Positions 1 through 9,180 of a DNA stretch of 35,314 nt are shown piece after piece (the first letter of the stretch is position 1; every line of letters begins with the position of its first letter). The position numbers were made by a program, and so were the translations under genes. Under the pieces are notes generated by a model. It searched no databases. It saw only the letters and a program-made list of their open reading frames with translations, and was not told the DNA's origin. The DNA comes from CAKRJP01 sp963597615 (lineage in GTDB: Bacteria > Bacillota > Clostridia > Lachnospirales > Lachnospiraceae). The stretch covers positions 1 through 35,314 of the forward strand of contig CAVBQS010000055.1 in NCBI GenBank assembly GCA_963597615.1, read 5' to 3'.

Positions 1-22
1 AAGCCCTTATAGGGCTAGAGCA

Positions 23-56
23 AACCACCCGTTGGACGGGTGGTTATGATTTTTTT
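23..56 (+). terminator. Rho-independent terminator for a gene left of the window
   Basis: A perfect 9-bp stem (AACCACCCG at 23-31, CGGGTGGTT at 37-45) with a 5-nt loop is followed by a run of T at 50-56. The orientation fits a plus-strand gene ending before position 1. A smaller hairpin (AGCCCT/AGGGCT, 2-7 and 11-16) lies directly before it. Confidence 0.75.
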
Positions 57-103
57 ATAAATCTTTTTTAGGATAGCACAAATGTTAATATTTGAAAAGT
101 ATC

Positions 104-143
104 AAAAAAAGGAACAATTTAGTAATACACTAAACTGTTCCTT
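104..143 (-). terminator. Rho-independent terminator of the zinc-ribbon membrane protein gene
   Basis: A 14-nt inverted repeat with one mismatch (109-122 against 130-143) is followed, on the minus strand, by a T-run (104-110 as A on the plus strand). It lies just after the stop codon of the 149-616 gene and probably ends the ispG-side minus-strand transcripts. Confidence 0.85.
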
Positions 144-148
144 AAGCA

Positions 149-616
149 TTAACGGAATAATAACATATATGCAATCACTGCAATCACAATGATAATGGCT
201 ATTAAAAGAAGAATAATCGGCAACTTAGATCCAGCACTATCCTCCTCATCTACATGATCCAGTGCATAATCATCATAAGAATCACTTACAAGTTCTTCCT
301 CCACCTTAGGTTCCGGTTTTCTCTTCTTCTTTTTCTTCTTAGTATCATCTTCTACAGACAGCATCTCATCGTAAGCTTTACGCATCTCAGTCTCACGCTT
401 TTCCCGAACTTTCTTTGCCGGGATGTTGGAATACTTCTTCTCTTCTTCCTGTTCCTTACTCGGCTCCTGCTTCTTAGCTTCTTCCTCTACTACCTTGGTC
501 TGGGTGCTTGTCTTCTTAGCCGGTGCTTTGTACTTTTTCTTGCAATCAAAACATAATAAATAATTTGGGTCTTTCTTGCTCTGCTTTAACTCCTGGCCAC
601 ATGCTGGACACTTCAT
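149..616 (-). CDS. Zinc-ribbon protein with C-terminal membrane anchor, unknown function
   Basis: 155 residues. The N-terminus is a four-cysteine zinc ribbon (CPAC at residues 3-6, CFDC at about 22-25). The middle (about 30-125) is highly charged, with runs of Lys and Glu (KKKKKKRK), and is probably disordered. The last ~23 residues form one hydrophobic segment ending in LLFR, so the protein should be tail-anchored with the ribbon in the cytoplasm. AGGAGGGG lies 10-12 nt before the ATG. It has its own near-consensus promoter (710-738) and terminator (104-143), so it is a single-gene unit. Proteins with this plan are common in Clostridia, but I do not recognise a characterised family. Nucleic-acid or ribosome contact through the ribbon is possible but is not shown by the sequence. 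Confidence 0.8.
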   Translation of the reverse strand: MKCPACGQELKQSKKDPNYLLCFDCKKKYKAPAKKTSTQTKVVEEEAKKQEPSKEQEEEKKYSNIPAKKVREKRETEMRKAYDEMLSVEDDTKKKKKKRKPEPKVEEELVSDSYDDYALDHVDEEDSAGSKLPIILLLIAIIIVIAVIAYMLLFR

Positions 617-709
617 AATTAAATGTTCCCCTCCTAAATATTTATTCTATCTTTTGTGAAACAGATTCATCCTTCGAATCTATTATAAACATAAGAATTC
701 TACCAACGT

Positions 710-738
710 AGTATACTACATTTCCCTTGGAATATCAA
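710..738 (-). promoter_or_regulatory. Sigma-A promoter for the 149-616 gene
   Basis: On the minus strand TTGATA (738-733) and TATACT (715-710) are separated by exactly 17 nt. The -10 box sits inside a perfect 12-bp palindrome (GTAGTATACTAC, 708-719), which could bind a dimeric regulator. A short leader hairpin (AGATTC/GAATCT, 663-681) follows before the ribosome site. Confidence 0.75.
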
Positions 739-745
739 AGCTTTC

Positions 746-1984
746 TTACTGAACCAATGGATATTTCTTTGTAAGTTCCTCTACCATAGCCTTTACTTTC
801 GATACATTGTCTTCACTTTGAAGTACTAAAGAAATGCACTCAGCAATGACATCCATATCGTCTTCCTTCATTCCACGGGTAGTTACCGCCGGTGTTCCAA
901 GTCTCACACCACTGGTAACAAATGGAGATCTTGGATCATTTGGAATAGTATTCTTATTGCAGGTAATGTGAGCTGCATCCAGTCGCTTCTCTAATTCCTT
1001 ACCGGTTACTTCCTCGCTACTAAGATCTACTAACATTAAGTGGTTATCAGTTCCACCGGATACAATCTTAACTCCTCTGTCCATCAGTCCCTTGGCCAAA
1101 GCCTGGGCATTCTTAATAATCTGAGTCTGATATTCCTTAAATTCTGGAGTCAATGCCTCCTTAAAGCATACAGCCTTAGCCGCAACAACATGCTCTAATG
1201 GTCCTCCCTGGATTCCCGGGAATACAGCCTTGTTAAAGTTAAATTTATCTGCTGCTTCCTGATTGCAGAGGATCAAACCTCCTCTTGGACCTCTTAAGGT
1301 CTTGTGAGTTGTGGTGGTAACTACATCTGCGTATGGAATCGGACTTGGATGTAATCCTGCTGCCACAAGTCCTGCAATGTGAGCCATATCCACCATAAGG
1401 TAGGCTCCTACTTCATCTGCAATCTCTCTGAATTTCTTAAAATCTATAGTTCTTGCATAGGCACTGGCACCTGCCACAATTAGTTTTGGCTTGTGCTCTA
1501 CGGCCTTGTTTCGAACATCTTCATAATCGATGTATCCATTTTCATCAACGCCATAAGCTACGATATTAAAATACTTTCCGGAAATATTAACCGGTGATCC
1601 ATGAGTCAAATGTCCGCCGGCATCCAGATTCATACCCATAACGGTATCTCCCGGCTGTACCATAGCAAAGAATACTGCCAGATTTGCCTGGGCTCCTGAA
1701 TGAGGCTGTACATTGGCATAATCGCAACCAAATAATTCCTTTGCACGATCTCTTGCCAAATCTTCCACTACATCTACACACTGACATCCGCCGTAATATC
1801 TCTTACCCGGATATCCTTCTGCATATTTGTTAGTCAAAGGGCTTCCCATAGCAGCCATAACAGCTTTGCTAACCCAGTTCTCGGAAGCAATCAACTCAAT
1901 ATGGGAATCTTGTCTTGCCATCTCACTTTTAATGGCTTCTGCTATTTCCGGATCTACTTTTGTAATCTCTTCAAATGAATACAT
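746..1984 (-). CDS. glyA: Serine hydroxymethyltransferase
   Basis: 412 residues, the usual family length. This PLP enzyme interconverts serine plus tetrahydrofolate with glycine plus 5,10-methylene-tetrahydrofolate, the main cytoplasmic source of one-carbon units for purines, thymidylate and methionine. The PLP lysine is K228 in the signature VVTTTTHKTLRGPRGG. The N-terminal IELIASENWVS and the glycine-rich YAEGYPGKRYYGG (about 54-66) are also typical. GGAGGAG sits directly before the ATG. It lies 61 bp after htrA on the same strand, with no terminator in between, so it may be read from the ispG-polC-htrA transcript as well as from any promoter of its own. No glycine riboswitch is visible in the short leader. 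Confidence 0.97.
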   Translation of the reverse strand: MYSFEEITKVDPEIAEAIKSEMARQDSHIELIASENWVSKAVMAAMGSPLTNKYAEGYPGKRYYGGCQCVDVVEDLARDRAKELFGCDYANVQPHSGAQANLAVFFAMVQPGDTVMGMNLDAGGHLTHGSPVNISGKYFNIVAYGVDENGYIDYEDVRNKAVEHKPKLIVAGASAYARTIDFKKFREIADEVGAYLMVDMAHIAGLVAAGLHPSPIPYADVVTTTTHKTLRGPRGGLILCNQEAADKFNFNKAVFPGIQGGPLEHVVAAKAVCFKEALTPEFKEYQTQIIKNAQALAKGLMDRGVKIVSGGTDNHLMLVDLSSEEVTGKELEKRLDAAHITCNKNTIPNDPRSPFVTSGVRLGTPAVTTRGMKEDDMDVIAECISLVLQSEDNVSKVKAMVEELTKKYPLVQ

Positions 1985-2045
1985 CTTTTAACTCCTCCTG
2001 ATCTTTTAGCAGTTTTACGCTTTATCAGGACATAGTATAACATCT

Positions 2046-3332
2046 TTAAGACTTACTTCCAAGTGTAACTTCTATTTCTTTTTCCTGATAATCTCCGGAA
2101 TTACTTGGCACCTGTACTGTTAAGGTTACAGTTTCTCCTGCCTTATAATACTGCAATTGTTCTTGTAATGTGGACATACTGTCTACGGTAGTTCCATCGA
2201 TTCCGGTAATAACCATACCCTTAGAAAGGCCTGCCTTTTCTGCTCCTCCGCCTTTTACTACAGAAGAAACATAAACACCAGTAGGAATATTGTACATCTG
2301 AGCACTGTCCTCAGTAACGTCTACACCCTGGATTCCAATCTGTCCCTGCTCATTCTCAGCAACCTTGGTTTTAGTCTCCTGGTTCATAAGGTCAGTCAAG
2401 GTATCGCTGACATCAGAAATTGGAATTGCATAGCCTATACCCTCTACAGAGCTTTCTGCAATCTTGGCACTGTTAATACCAATAACCTCTCCCTTACTAT
2501 TAAGAAGTGCTCCACCACTGTTTCCTGGGTTAATAGCTGCATCTGTCTGAATCAGATTGCTGTTATATCCATCTAACTGTCTGTTGGTTGCAGAGATAAC
2601 TCCTGTCGTAACAGACTGGCCATATCCCAAGGCATTACCAATGGCTACTGCCGGCTCTCCTACCTGAAGAGAATCACTGTCGCCTAAGGTTGCCACTTTG
2701 ATCTGTTCCTTGGTGCTGTCTTTGATATCATCCAAGTTTACAGCAATTACTGCCAAATCCTTAGAAGAGTCAGAACCCTTTAAGTTTGCCTCTACACTTT
2801 CCTCATCAATAAAGGTAACGGTCAAGGTATCGCTTCCTTCTACTACGTGATAGTTGGTAGCAATAAGAAGTTCTGTATCATTTTCTCCGATAATAATACC
2901 GGATCCTGCACTTTCACTTTCCTGCTCTTGGGTTCCTCCAAAAAAGCTTTGTACTTGTTGTACACTCATGTTGGTAATAGAAACTACCGATGGCATACAG
3001 CTGTCTACAATCTCTGTTACATCTGTTGTAACCACTGAACTGTCACTGGAGGTGGTAAGTTTTGTACTGTTTACTGATTTGGATTCCTGGCTGGTGGTAT
3101 CATTTCCTAAAAATTTATTTACCATATAGCCAGTACCCTGGAAAGTACATCCTGCCACTAGGCCGAAGACTACGGCAATTCCTGTAGCCTTTGCCCACTT
3201 TGGCAGGCCCTTCTTTGGTTTCTTTGGAGGCATTCCTCCCTGCATATTCTGATGCATTCCTTGATTCATTTCGGGATTGGTATTTTGAGAACCAGTCTCC
3301 GGACCGGTGTAATAATTATATTGATTATCCAT
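2046..3332 (-). CDS. htrA: HtrA/DegP-family membrane-anchored serine protease with PDZ domain
   Basis: 428 residues. Order: a Gln/Asn/Met/Gly-rich cytoplasmic tail (1-45), one membrane helix (about 49-70), a Ser/Thr-rich linker, a trypsin-like protease domain (about 105-315) and one PDZ domain (about 330-425). The catalytic triad is visible: H162 (TNYHVVEG), D192 (SSKDLAVI) and S272 (NPGNSGGAL). This is the HtrA/YkdA type of Gram-positive bacteria, which degrades or refolds misfolded exported proteins at the outer face of the membrane. AAGGAG precedes the ATG. It starts 100 bp after polC. The gap contains AT-rich sequence but no convincing consensus promoter that I can defend. In Bacillus such genes answer to CssRS; no such site is recognisable here. 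Confidence 0.95.
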   Translation of the reverse strand: MDNQYNYYTGPETGSQNTNPEMNQGMHQNMQGGMPPKKPKKGLPKWAKATGIAVVFGLVAGCTFQGTGYMVNKFLGNDTTSQESKSVNSTKLTTSSDSSVVTTDVTEIVDSCMPSVVSITNMSVQQVQSFFGGTQEQESESAGSGIIIGENDTELLIATNYHVVEGSDTLTVTFIDEESVEANLKGSDSSKDLAVIAVNLDDIKDSTKEQIKVATLGDSDSLQVGEPAVAIGNALGYGQSVTTGVISATNRQLDGYNSNLIQTDAAINPGNSGGALLNSKGEVIGINSAKIAESSVEGIGYAIPISDVSDTLTDLMNQETKTKVAENEQGQIGIQGVDVTEDSAQMYNIPTGVYVSSVVKGGGAEKAGLSKGMVITGIDGTTVDSMSTLQEQLQYYKAGETVTLTVQVPSNSGDYQEKEIEVTLGSKS

Positions 3333-3432
3333 AACAACATGCTCCTTTCATTTGTTTCCTATAGTGTAAAATTCTTTTGTGTTGAAAATGTGACCAATAG
3401 TTGACAAATCTGTTATGAATATAAATTCCCTT

Positions 3433-6400
3433 TTACAGGTCAAATAAGGACAACTGATTGGACTGGGGCAGGTCCCCTAATAGGCCTAAAGTTCCCATAT
3501 AATCAATCACTGTCTTACTTGCTTTGGTCCGCTCTCTAAAGTCATCTTTTGACAAATACTTTCCACCTTTTTGTGATTCTTCCATCTGATCTGCCGCCTT
3601 CTCACCCATGCCATCTAGACTAGTAAATGGGGGAAGAAGTTTTCCATCTACAATCTGAAACTTGGAAGCCTTGGATCTGTAGATGTCGATAGGAAGAAAT
3701 TCATAGCCTCTGGCGTACATTTCCTGGACAATCCGCATATCTCTTAAGGTATCCTGTTCCTTCTTTGAAAGGCTTCCGGACCGCTTCTTATAATCTGCCA
3801 AATGGTACTCCAATTTGTCTCTTCCCTGACACATAATTTCATAAGAAAAGGCATCGGCGCGGATTCCAAAAAAAGCTCCATAGTAGGCCAAAGGATAGTT
3901 TACCTTACAATAGGCAATTCGATAGGCCATCATAACATAAGCTGCCGCATGGGCTTTTGGAAACATGTATTTAATTTTCTCGCAGGAACCTATGTACCAC
4001 TCCGGCACATCATGTTCCATCATATCTTTTTTAAATTCCGGCCACTCCTTGCATTTCCCCTTGGCTACCTGTCCCTTACGAACTCGCTCCATAATGGTAA
4101 AGGATTCCTCACTGTCCAATCCCTTATTAATTAAGTAGGTCATAATATCATCTCGGGTACAGATGGCTGTAGAAATGGTTGCCACCCCACTGCGAATCAG
4201 GTCCTGGGCATTATTTAACCATACGTCCGTACCGTGGGAAAGTCCTGCAATTCGAATCAAATCGGAAAATTTCGTAGGAGCCGCCTCCACAACCATTTGC
4301 ATAGAAAAGTCTGTTCCAAACTCCGGAATACCAAGACATCCAAGCTTGCAGCCTCCAATGTCGTCTGGCTTTATTCCAAGGGCTGATGTGTCATGAAATA
4401 AGGACATAACCACCGGATCGTCCAGGGGAATCTTTGTAGCATCAAAGGGATGGTCGGTCTCATTATATTCATTATCCATTGCCGGGGAGCTTATAAACTC
4501 TTCTAGCGTCTTAATCATGGTAGGATCATCATGCCCCAAAATATCCAACTTTAATAAGTTGTGGTCAATGGAGTGGTAATCGAAATGGGTAGTAACTATA
4601 TCTGTAGTCATATCATTGGCAGGATGCTGCACTGGGGTAAAGGAGTTAATCTCCTCTCCTAAGGGCAGTACAATGATTCCCCCAGGATGCTGCCCTGTAC
4701 TTCTTCGAATTCCGGTACAACCTCCTACAATCCGGTCAATCTCACAGTTACGTTTCCCCTCTCCCCGCTCTTCATAATAGTTTTTCACATAACCAAAGGC
4801 TGTTTTTTCCGCCAAGGTTCCAATGGTTCCCGCCCGGTAGGTCTGACCTGCCCCGAAAATAACCTCTGTATATTTGTGGGCATTACTCTGGTAATCACCG
4901 GAGAAGTTCAGGTCGATATCCGGCTCCTTGTTTCCCTTAAATCCCAAGAAAGTCTCAAAAGGAATGTCAAAGCCGTCTTTTTCTAAGGGCTCTCCACATA
5001 CTGGGCAAACCTTATCCGGCATATCCATACCGCAGCCTCCTGCGTAACTTTTTACCTCTGGAGAATCAAAATCTGTATAGAAGCACTTTTTGCAGCGATA
5101 GTGGGGGCTTAGGGGATTTACCTCTGTAATCCCAGCCATAGTTGCTACAAAGGAGGACCCTACCGAACCACGGGATCCTACCAAATATCCATCCTCCACA
5201 GACTTCCAAACCAACTTCTGGGCAATGATGTACATTACGGCAAATCCATTGGAAATAATAGAATTCAACTCTCTCTCCAACCGTTCTACTACAATTTCCG
5301 GAAGATTTTCCCCGTAAAGCTCATGAGCTCTTCGGTAACAGATTTCTCGAAGCTGCTTGTCGGAATCCGGAATCACCGGAGGACATTTATCCGGGCGCAC
5401 CGGGGTGATCTTCTCCACCATATCTGCAATGGCATTGGGATTTTTAACAACAATTTCCCTGGCCTTCTCAGATCCTAAATACTCAAACTCTTCCAACATT
5501 TCTTCTGTGGTATGCAAATACAAAGGGGGCTGCTTGTCTGCATCGGCAAAACCCTTTCCTGCCATAATAATGCGTCGGTAAACCTCATCTTCCGGATCCA
5601 TAAAATGTACGTCACAGGTGGCAACCACTGGCTTTTTAAACTCTTCTCCCAATTTTACGATTTTGCGGTTAATATTTCTGATATCTTCTTCATTGTTAAT
5701 ATTGCTATGCTTACTGCTTTCGATCATAAACTGGTTATTTCCAACCGGCTGAATTTCCAGATAGTCATAAAAATTTACGATCTTTGCAATACGCTGTTCG
5801 GATTTTTCATCTAAGAGAGCTCGGTAAAGTTCTCCGGCCTCGCAGGCACTTCCCACCAAAAGCCCCTCTCTATATTTTGAAAGCTCACTTTTGGGAATTC
5901 TAGGTCTTCTGGCAAAATACTCTAAATGGGATTTAGAAATCAGACGATAAAGGTTAACTCTTCCCACCTCATTGGTTGCTAAGATTATTACATGGTAAGT
6001 GGGGAGCTTTTTTACTGCATTCTTATTATTGGCTCCAAAATGGTTTAATTTTGTAAGGTCTGTAATGCTCTGATCCTTTAGCATTTCCACAAATTTTACA
6101 AATATTTCAGCTGTGCAACCTGCATCATCCACAGCCCTATGGTGATTTTCCAGGGAAACATGAAGGGCATTGGCTACTATATTTAACTTGTATTTTGATA
6201 GGGTAGGCAAAAGAATTCTAGCCAGAGCCACAGTATCTACAGAAGTAAAATCCGGCTTTATGTTCTGATACCTGCAATTTTGCTCAATAAAGCTCATATC
6301 AAAGGAAGCATTGTGGGCCACCAACACTGCATCCCCTACAAACTCCAAAAACTGTGGCAATATTTCCTCGATGGTTCCAGCATCCACCACCATCTGGTCG

Positions 6401-8037
6401 GTGATACTAGTAAGCTGGGTAATGTTGAAAGGAATAGGAATCTTTGGATTGACAAAGCTACTAAACTTCTCTGTAATCTTTCCCTTTTCAACCTTCACTG
6501 CCCCAATCTCAATAATCTTATCTTTAATGGGACTAAATCCTGTAGTTTCTAAGTCAAAAACTACAAAAGTGCCATTTAAGGACTGGCCTTTTTCATTTAC
6601 CGACACATCCATAAGGTCGTCTACCAAGTATCCCTCCACTCCATAGATTACTTTAAAAGGATCATCTGCGGGAAGACCTTGCATATAGTGATGGGCATCG
6701 GTAAATCCCTGAACCACTCCATGGTCTGTAATAGCAATGGCCTTGTGGCCCCAGTCGTGGGCCCGTTTTACCAAATCTGTAACTGCAGTTACCGCATCCA
6801 TATCGCTCATCTTGGTATGGCAGTGAAGCTCCACCCGTTTTTCCGGAGCAGTATCTTTTCTGCTGACGGTAAAATCTGAAATCTTTCTCACTCCATTTAC
6901 AGAGTTAATGCTAAGCTCCCGGTCAAATTTATCAATAGTGGCAACCCCCTTTACCTTTAAAAAGGCTCCAGGCTTAATCTCTGACAGGATGTCAGGCAAC
7001 TGTTCATTGCGGATAAACATCTTCACCATAATAGTATCTGTAAAGTCTGTAAGAGCATAGAAAATAATGGTCCGTTCATTTCGAATGGCCCTGGTATCAA
7101 AACTAATGACTTTTCCTCGCACCGTAACTTCTCCCATTTCCGTAATGAGGTCCTTGATTTCCATGGCTTCATCATCAAAATTACGGCCGTATATAAGATT
7201 TGGATCATCAGAATCTTTCGATCCGTAAGAAAATCCTCCTTTTTTGAAGGAAGACTTTCCCCCATAGCTGCTCTTAAAGCCTGAAGCTGCTCCTGCAGGC
7301 TTTTTATCCAAGGTACGCACATCCTTTGGCTTATCCGCCCTAGGAGCAGACGCTTTCTGGTCTTTTTGACCTTTTCCTTCTCCTGCTGTCTTTCGTGCGT
7401 CTCCCACTTCTCCTGCTGCAAGATAAGGATCCTCTGTATTTTCTGTGGGCTTTTGATGTCTTGGAGAATTCTTTAAAATCTCCTCCACTTCCTGTTTTAT
7501 TTTTACGTCATTGTATTTTAATTTGCTATCTTTCATAGGAACATAGGAAACCTGTATTTCAATAGTCCTATGGAATCGATTTTCAAAGGTTTCCTTTAAA
7601 TAGTCCACCAGCTGGGCTTCTTTTCCCCGATAGACAATACTATCCTCCACCTGAAGGTGAAGGATAGTTTCATTTTCGAAATGATAATTGGCACCCCGCA
7701 GCATATTTTTTTCTACAACGCTTTCCTTCTCCAAATCAAACAGGAAACTGTCTATGTAGAGATTCATAAGGTTCTCCGGTGTATACTGCCCGGAAAGTTC
7801 ATAGGATTCCAAAATAATAATTTGAATCCGGGCCTTTGCAAACAGCTGATTTTTGATAGCCTGCTCTAAAAAAACAATGTCTTTTCTCGTCAGCAAATGG
7901 CTGCTTTTTAAATATATTTTCAGCCGATCCTTCTTGGAATTTACTGTAATATTGGTAACTTCCACTTCCTGAAGCTGGGCCTTTATGCTGCTATTTAATT
8001 TTAAAGTTGGAAAAGTCTCTGCAAATGGTTTAATCAT
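3433..8037 (-). CDS. polC: DNA polymerase III alpha subunit, PolC (Gram-positive type, with proofreading exonuclease)
   Basis: 1534 residues, slightly longer than Bacillus PolC. Order: N-terminal domain (1-185), a Lys/Gly/Ser/Ala-rich linker (about 190-285), OB fold (about 300-385), split PHP domain starting at VELHCHTKMSDMDA (about 403), the inserted DEDD 3'-5' exonuclease (about 490-655; D495 and E497 in FDLETTGF, with HHRAVDDA near its end), a four-cysteine zinc knuckle (CKKC about 982-985, CPVC about 1011-1014), the polymerase active site PDIDLNFSGDYQ (1039-1050), then fingers and C-terminal regions. The C-terminal QLSLFDL matches the QLSLF-type clamp-binding peptide of PolC enzymes. Its ATG overlaps the end of ispG by 8 bp, so the two are translationally coupled. 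It is the main leading-strand replicase of Firmicutes. The basic low-complexity linker is longer than I would expect. Confidence 0.98.
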   Translation of the reverse strand: MIKPFAETFPTLKLNSSIKAQLQEVEVTNITVNSKKDRLKIYLKSSHLLTRKDIVFLEQAIKNQLFAKARIQIIILESYELSGQYTPENLMNLYIDSFLFDLEKESVVEKNMLRGANYHFENETILHLQVEDSIVYRGKEAQLVDYLKETFENRFHRTIEIQVSYVPMKDSKLKYNDVKIKQEVEEILKNSPRHQKPTENTEDPYLAAGEVGDARKTAGEGKGQKDQKASAPRADKPKDVRTLDKKPAGAASGFKSSYGGKSSFKKGGFSYGSKDSDDPNLIYGRNFDDEAMEIKDLITEMGEVTVRGKVISFDTRAIRNERTIIFYALTDFTDTIMVKMFIRNEQLPDILSEIKPGAFLKVKGVATIDKFDRELSINSVNGVRKISDFTVSRKDTAPEKRVELHCHTKMSDMDAVTAVTDLVKRAHDWGHKAIAITDHGVVQGFTDAHHYMQGLPADDPFKVIYGVEGYLVDDLMDVSVNEKGQSLNGTFVVFDLETTGFSPIKDKIIEIGAVKVEKGKITEKFSSFVNPKIPIPFNITQLTSITDQMVVDAGTIEEILPQFLEFVGDAVLVAHNASFDMSFIEQNCRYQNIKPDFTSVDTVALARILLPTLSKYKLNIVANALHVSLENHHRAVDDAGCTAEIFVKFVEMLKDQSITDLTKLNHFGANNKNAVKKLPTYHVIILATNEVGRVNLYRLISKSHLEYFARRPRIPKSELSKYREGLLVGSACEAGELYRALLDEKSEQRIAKIVNFYDYLEIQPVGNNQFMIESSKHSNINNEEDIRNINRKIVKLGEEFKKPVVATCDVHFMDPEDEVYRRIIMAGKGFADADKQPPLYLHTTEEMLEEFEYLGSEKAREIVVKNPNAIADMVEKITPVRPDKCPPVIPDSDKQLREICYRRAHELYGENLPEIVVERLERELNSIISNGFAVMYIIAQKLVWKSVEDGYLVGSRGSVGSSFVATMAGITEVNPLSPHYRCKKCFYTDFDSPEVKSYAGGCGMDMPDKVCPVCGEPLEKDGFDIPFETFLGFKGNKEPDIDLNFSGDYQSNAHKYTEVIFGAGQTYRAGTIGTLAEKTAFGYVKNYYEERGEGKRNCEIDRIVGGCTGIRRSTGQHPGGIIVLPLGEEINSFTPVQHPANDMTTDIVTTHFDYHSIDHNLLKLDILGHDDPTMIKTLEEFISSPAMDNEYNETDHPFDATKIPLDDPVVMSLFHDTSALGIKPDDIGGCKLGCLGIPEFGTDFSMQMVVEAAPTKFSDLIRIAGLSHGTDVWLNNAQDLIRSGVATISTAICTRDDIMTYLINKGLDSEESFTIMERVRKGQVAKGKCKEWPEFKKDMMEHDVPEWYIGSCEKIKYMFPKAHAAAYVMMAYRIAYCKVNYPLAYYGAFFGIRADAFSYEIMCQGRDKLEYHLADYKKRSGSLSKKEQDTLRDMRIVQEMYARGYEFLPIDIYRSKASKFQIVDGKLLPPFTSLDGMGEKAADQMEESQKGGKYLSKDDFRERTKASKTVIDYMGTLGLLGDLPQSNQLSLFDL

Positions 8038-9085
8038 TCCAGTGTTCTAACTCCCATCTAAGTGTCTCTAAAAGTTCTTCTTCTTTTACTTTTTTTACCA
8101 CCTGGCCGTGTCGGATTAAGAGTCCTTCTCCTACTCCCCCGGCAATTCCTATATCTGCTTCCTTTGCCTCGCCTGGTCCATTTACCACACAGCCCATGAC
8201 TGCAACTTTAATATCTAATGGCATATCTGCTACCATCTCTTCTACCTGAGTTGCAAGGCCAATGAGGTCAATCTGAGTTCTTCCACAGGTAGGACAGGAT
8301 ACCACCTCAATGCCTCCCTTTCGAAGGCCAAGGGTGCGAAGCACAAGTTTTGCAGTCTTAATTTCCTCCACTGGATTGCCAGTTAGGGAAACCCGGATGG
8401 TATCTCCAATGCCCTGACCTAAAATCACACCAAGTCCTATAGAGGATTTAATATTACCGGCCCATACTGTTCCAGATTCTGTGATGCCTACGTGTAAAGG
8501 ATAGATACACTCCTTAGCAATGAGCTCATGGGCTTTTACGCACATCATAACATCGGAAGATTTAATACTGACTACCAGATTGTCATAACCCATATTTTCA
8601 ATTAAATGTACCTTGTCCATGGCGCTCTCCACAAGGCCTTCTGCAGTGACACCACCGTATTTTTCCACAAGATTTTTCTCCAGGGAACCACTGTTTACCC
8701 CTACTCGGATTGGAATGCCATATTCTTTGGCCTTATCTACCACAGCCTGAACTCGTCTCTCATCCCCAATATTTCCAGGATTAATACGGATCTTATCTGC
8801 TCCTGCCTCAATCGCTGCAATGGCCAGGCGGTAATCAAAATGAATATCTGCCACCAAGGGGATATGGATTTCCTTCTTAATATCTGCAAGGGCCTTGGCC
8901 GCCTCCATGGTAGGAACTGCACAGCGAATAATCTCACAGCCTGCCTTCTCTAAGGCAAGAATCTGATTCACTGTAGCCTGAACATCCTCAGTCTTTGTGT
9001 TGGTCATAGACTGAATGGCAATGGCATTGCCGCCCCCAATATAACGGTTCCCTATTTTGATTTGTTTTGTCTTATCTCTGTACAT
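8030..9085 (-). CDS. ispG: 4-hydroxy-3-methylbut-2-enyl diphosphate synthase (MEP isoprenoid pathway)
   Basis: 351 residues, the usual length of the short bacterial form. It converts MEcPP to HMBPP, the sixth step of the MEP pathway, using a [4Fe-4S] cluster. The three cluster cysteines are C264 and C267 (SCPTCGRTQID) and C299 (VMGCVVNGPGE). The glutamate of NGPGE (306) is the fourth ligand of the family. The TIM-barrel start (IAIQSMTNTKT, about 22-32) is typical. A GAGAGGGAAG ribosome site precedes the ATG. ispG-polC adjacency is common in Clostridia, often with dxr and rseP upstream; here those genes are replaced by a small membrane protein gene and a hairpin. Confidence 0.97.
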   Translation of the reverse strand: MYRDKTKQIKIGNRYIGGGNAIAIQSMTNTKTEDVQATVNQILALEKAGCEIIRCAVPTMEAAKALADIKKEIHIPLVADIHFDYRLAIAAIEAGADKIRINPGNIGDERRVQAVVDKAKEYGIPIRVGVNSGSLEKNLVEKYGGVTAEGLVESAMDKVHLIENMGYDNLVVSIKSSDVMMCVKAHELIAKECIYPLHVGITESGTVWAGNIKSSIGLGVILGQGIGDTIRVSLTGNPVEEIKTAKLVLRTLGLRKGGIEVVSCPTCGRTQIDLIGLATQVEEMVADMPLDIKVAVMGCVVNGPGEAKEADIGIAGGVGEGLLIRHGQVVKKVKEEELLETLRWELEHWND

Positions 9086-9115
9086 CTGTTCTTCCCTCTC
9101 CCTTTTTCTGTAAAG

Positions 9116-9154
9116 AACCCCTCTATCCAGACACTCATGCCCGATAGAGGGGTT
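9116..9154 (-). terminator. Strong hairpin between the 9181-9642 gene and ispG
   Basis: A perfect 12-bp stem (AACCCCTCTATC at 9116-9127, GATAGAGGGGTT at 9143-9154) with a 15-nt loop. On the minus strand it is followed by TTCTTTACAG, a weak U-tract; on the plus strand by a T-rich TATATTTTCT. It most likely ends or attenuates the transcript of the upstream small membrane protein. Only about 30 bp separate it from the ispG start. Confidence 0.7.
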
Positions 9155-9180
9155 TATATTTTCTAAATTTCCCGAGGATC

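Noticed and set aside
1985..2045. Glycine riboswitch before glyA
   Set aside because: The gap is only about 60 bp and shows no tandem aptamer features.
7023..7421. Minus-strand ORF of 132 codons inside polC in another frame
   Set aside because: It overlaps the low-complexity linker, where composition keeps alternative frames open; polC itself is continuous here.
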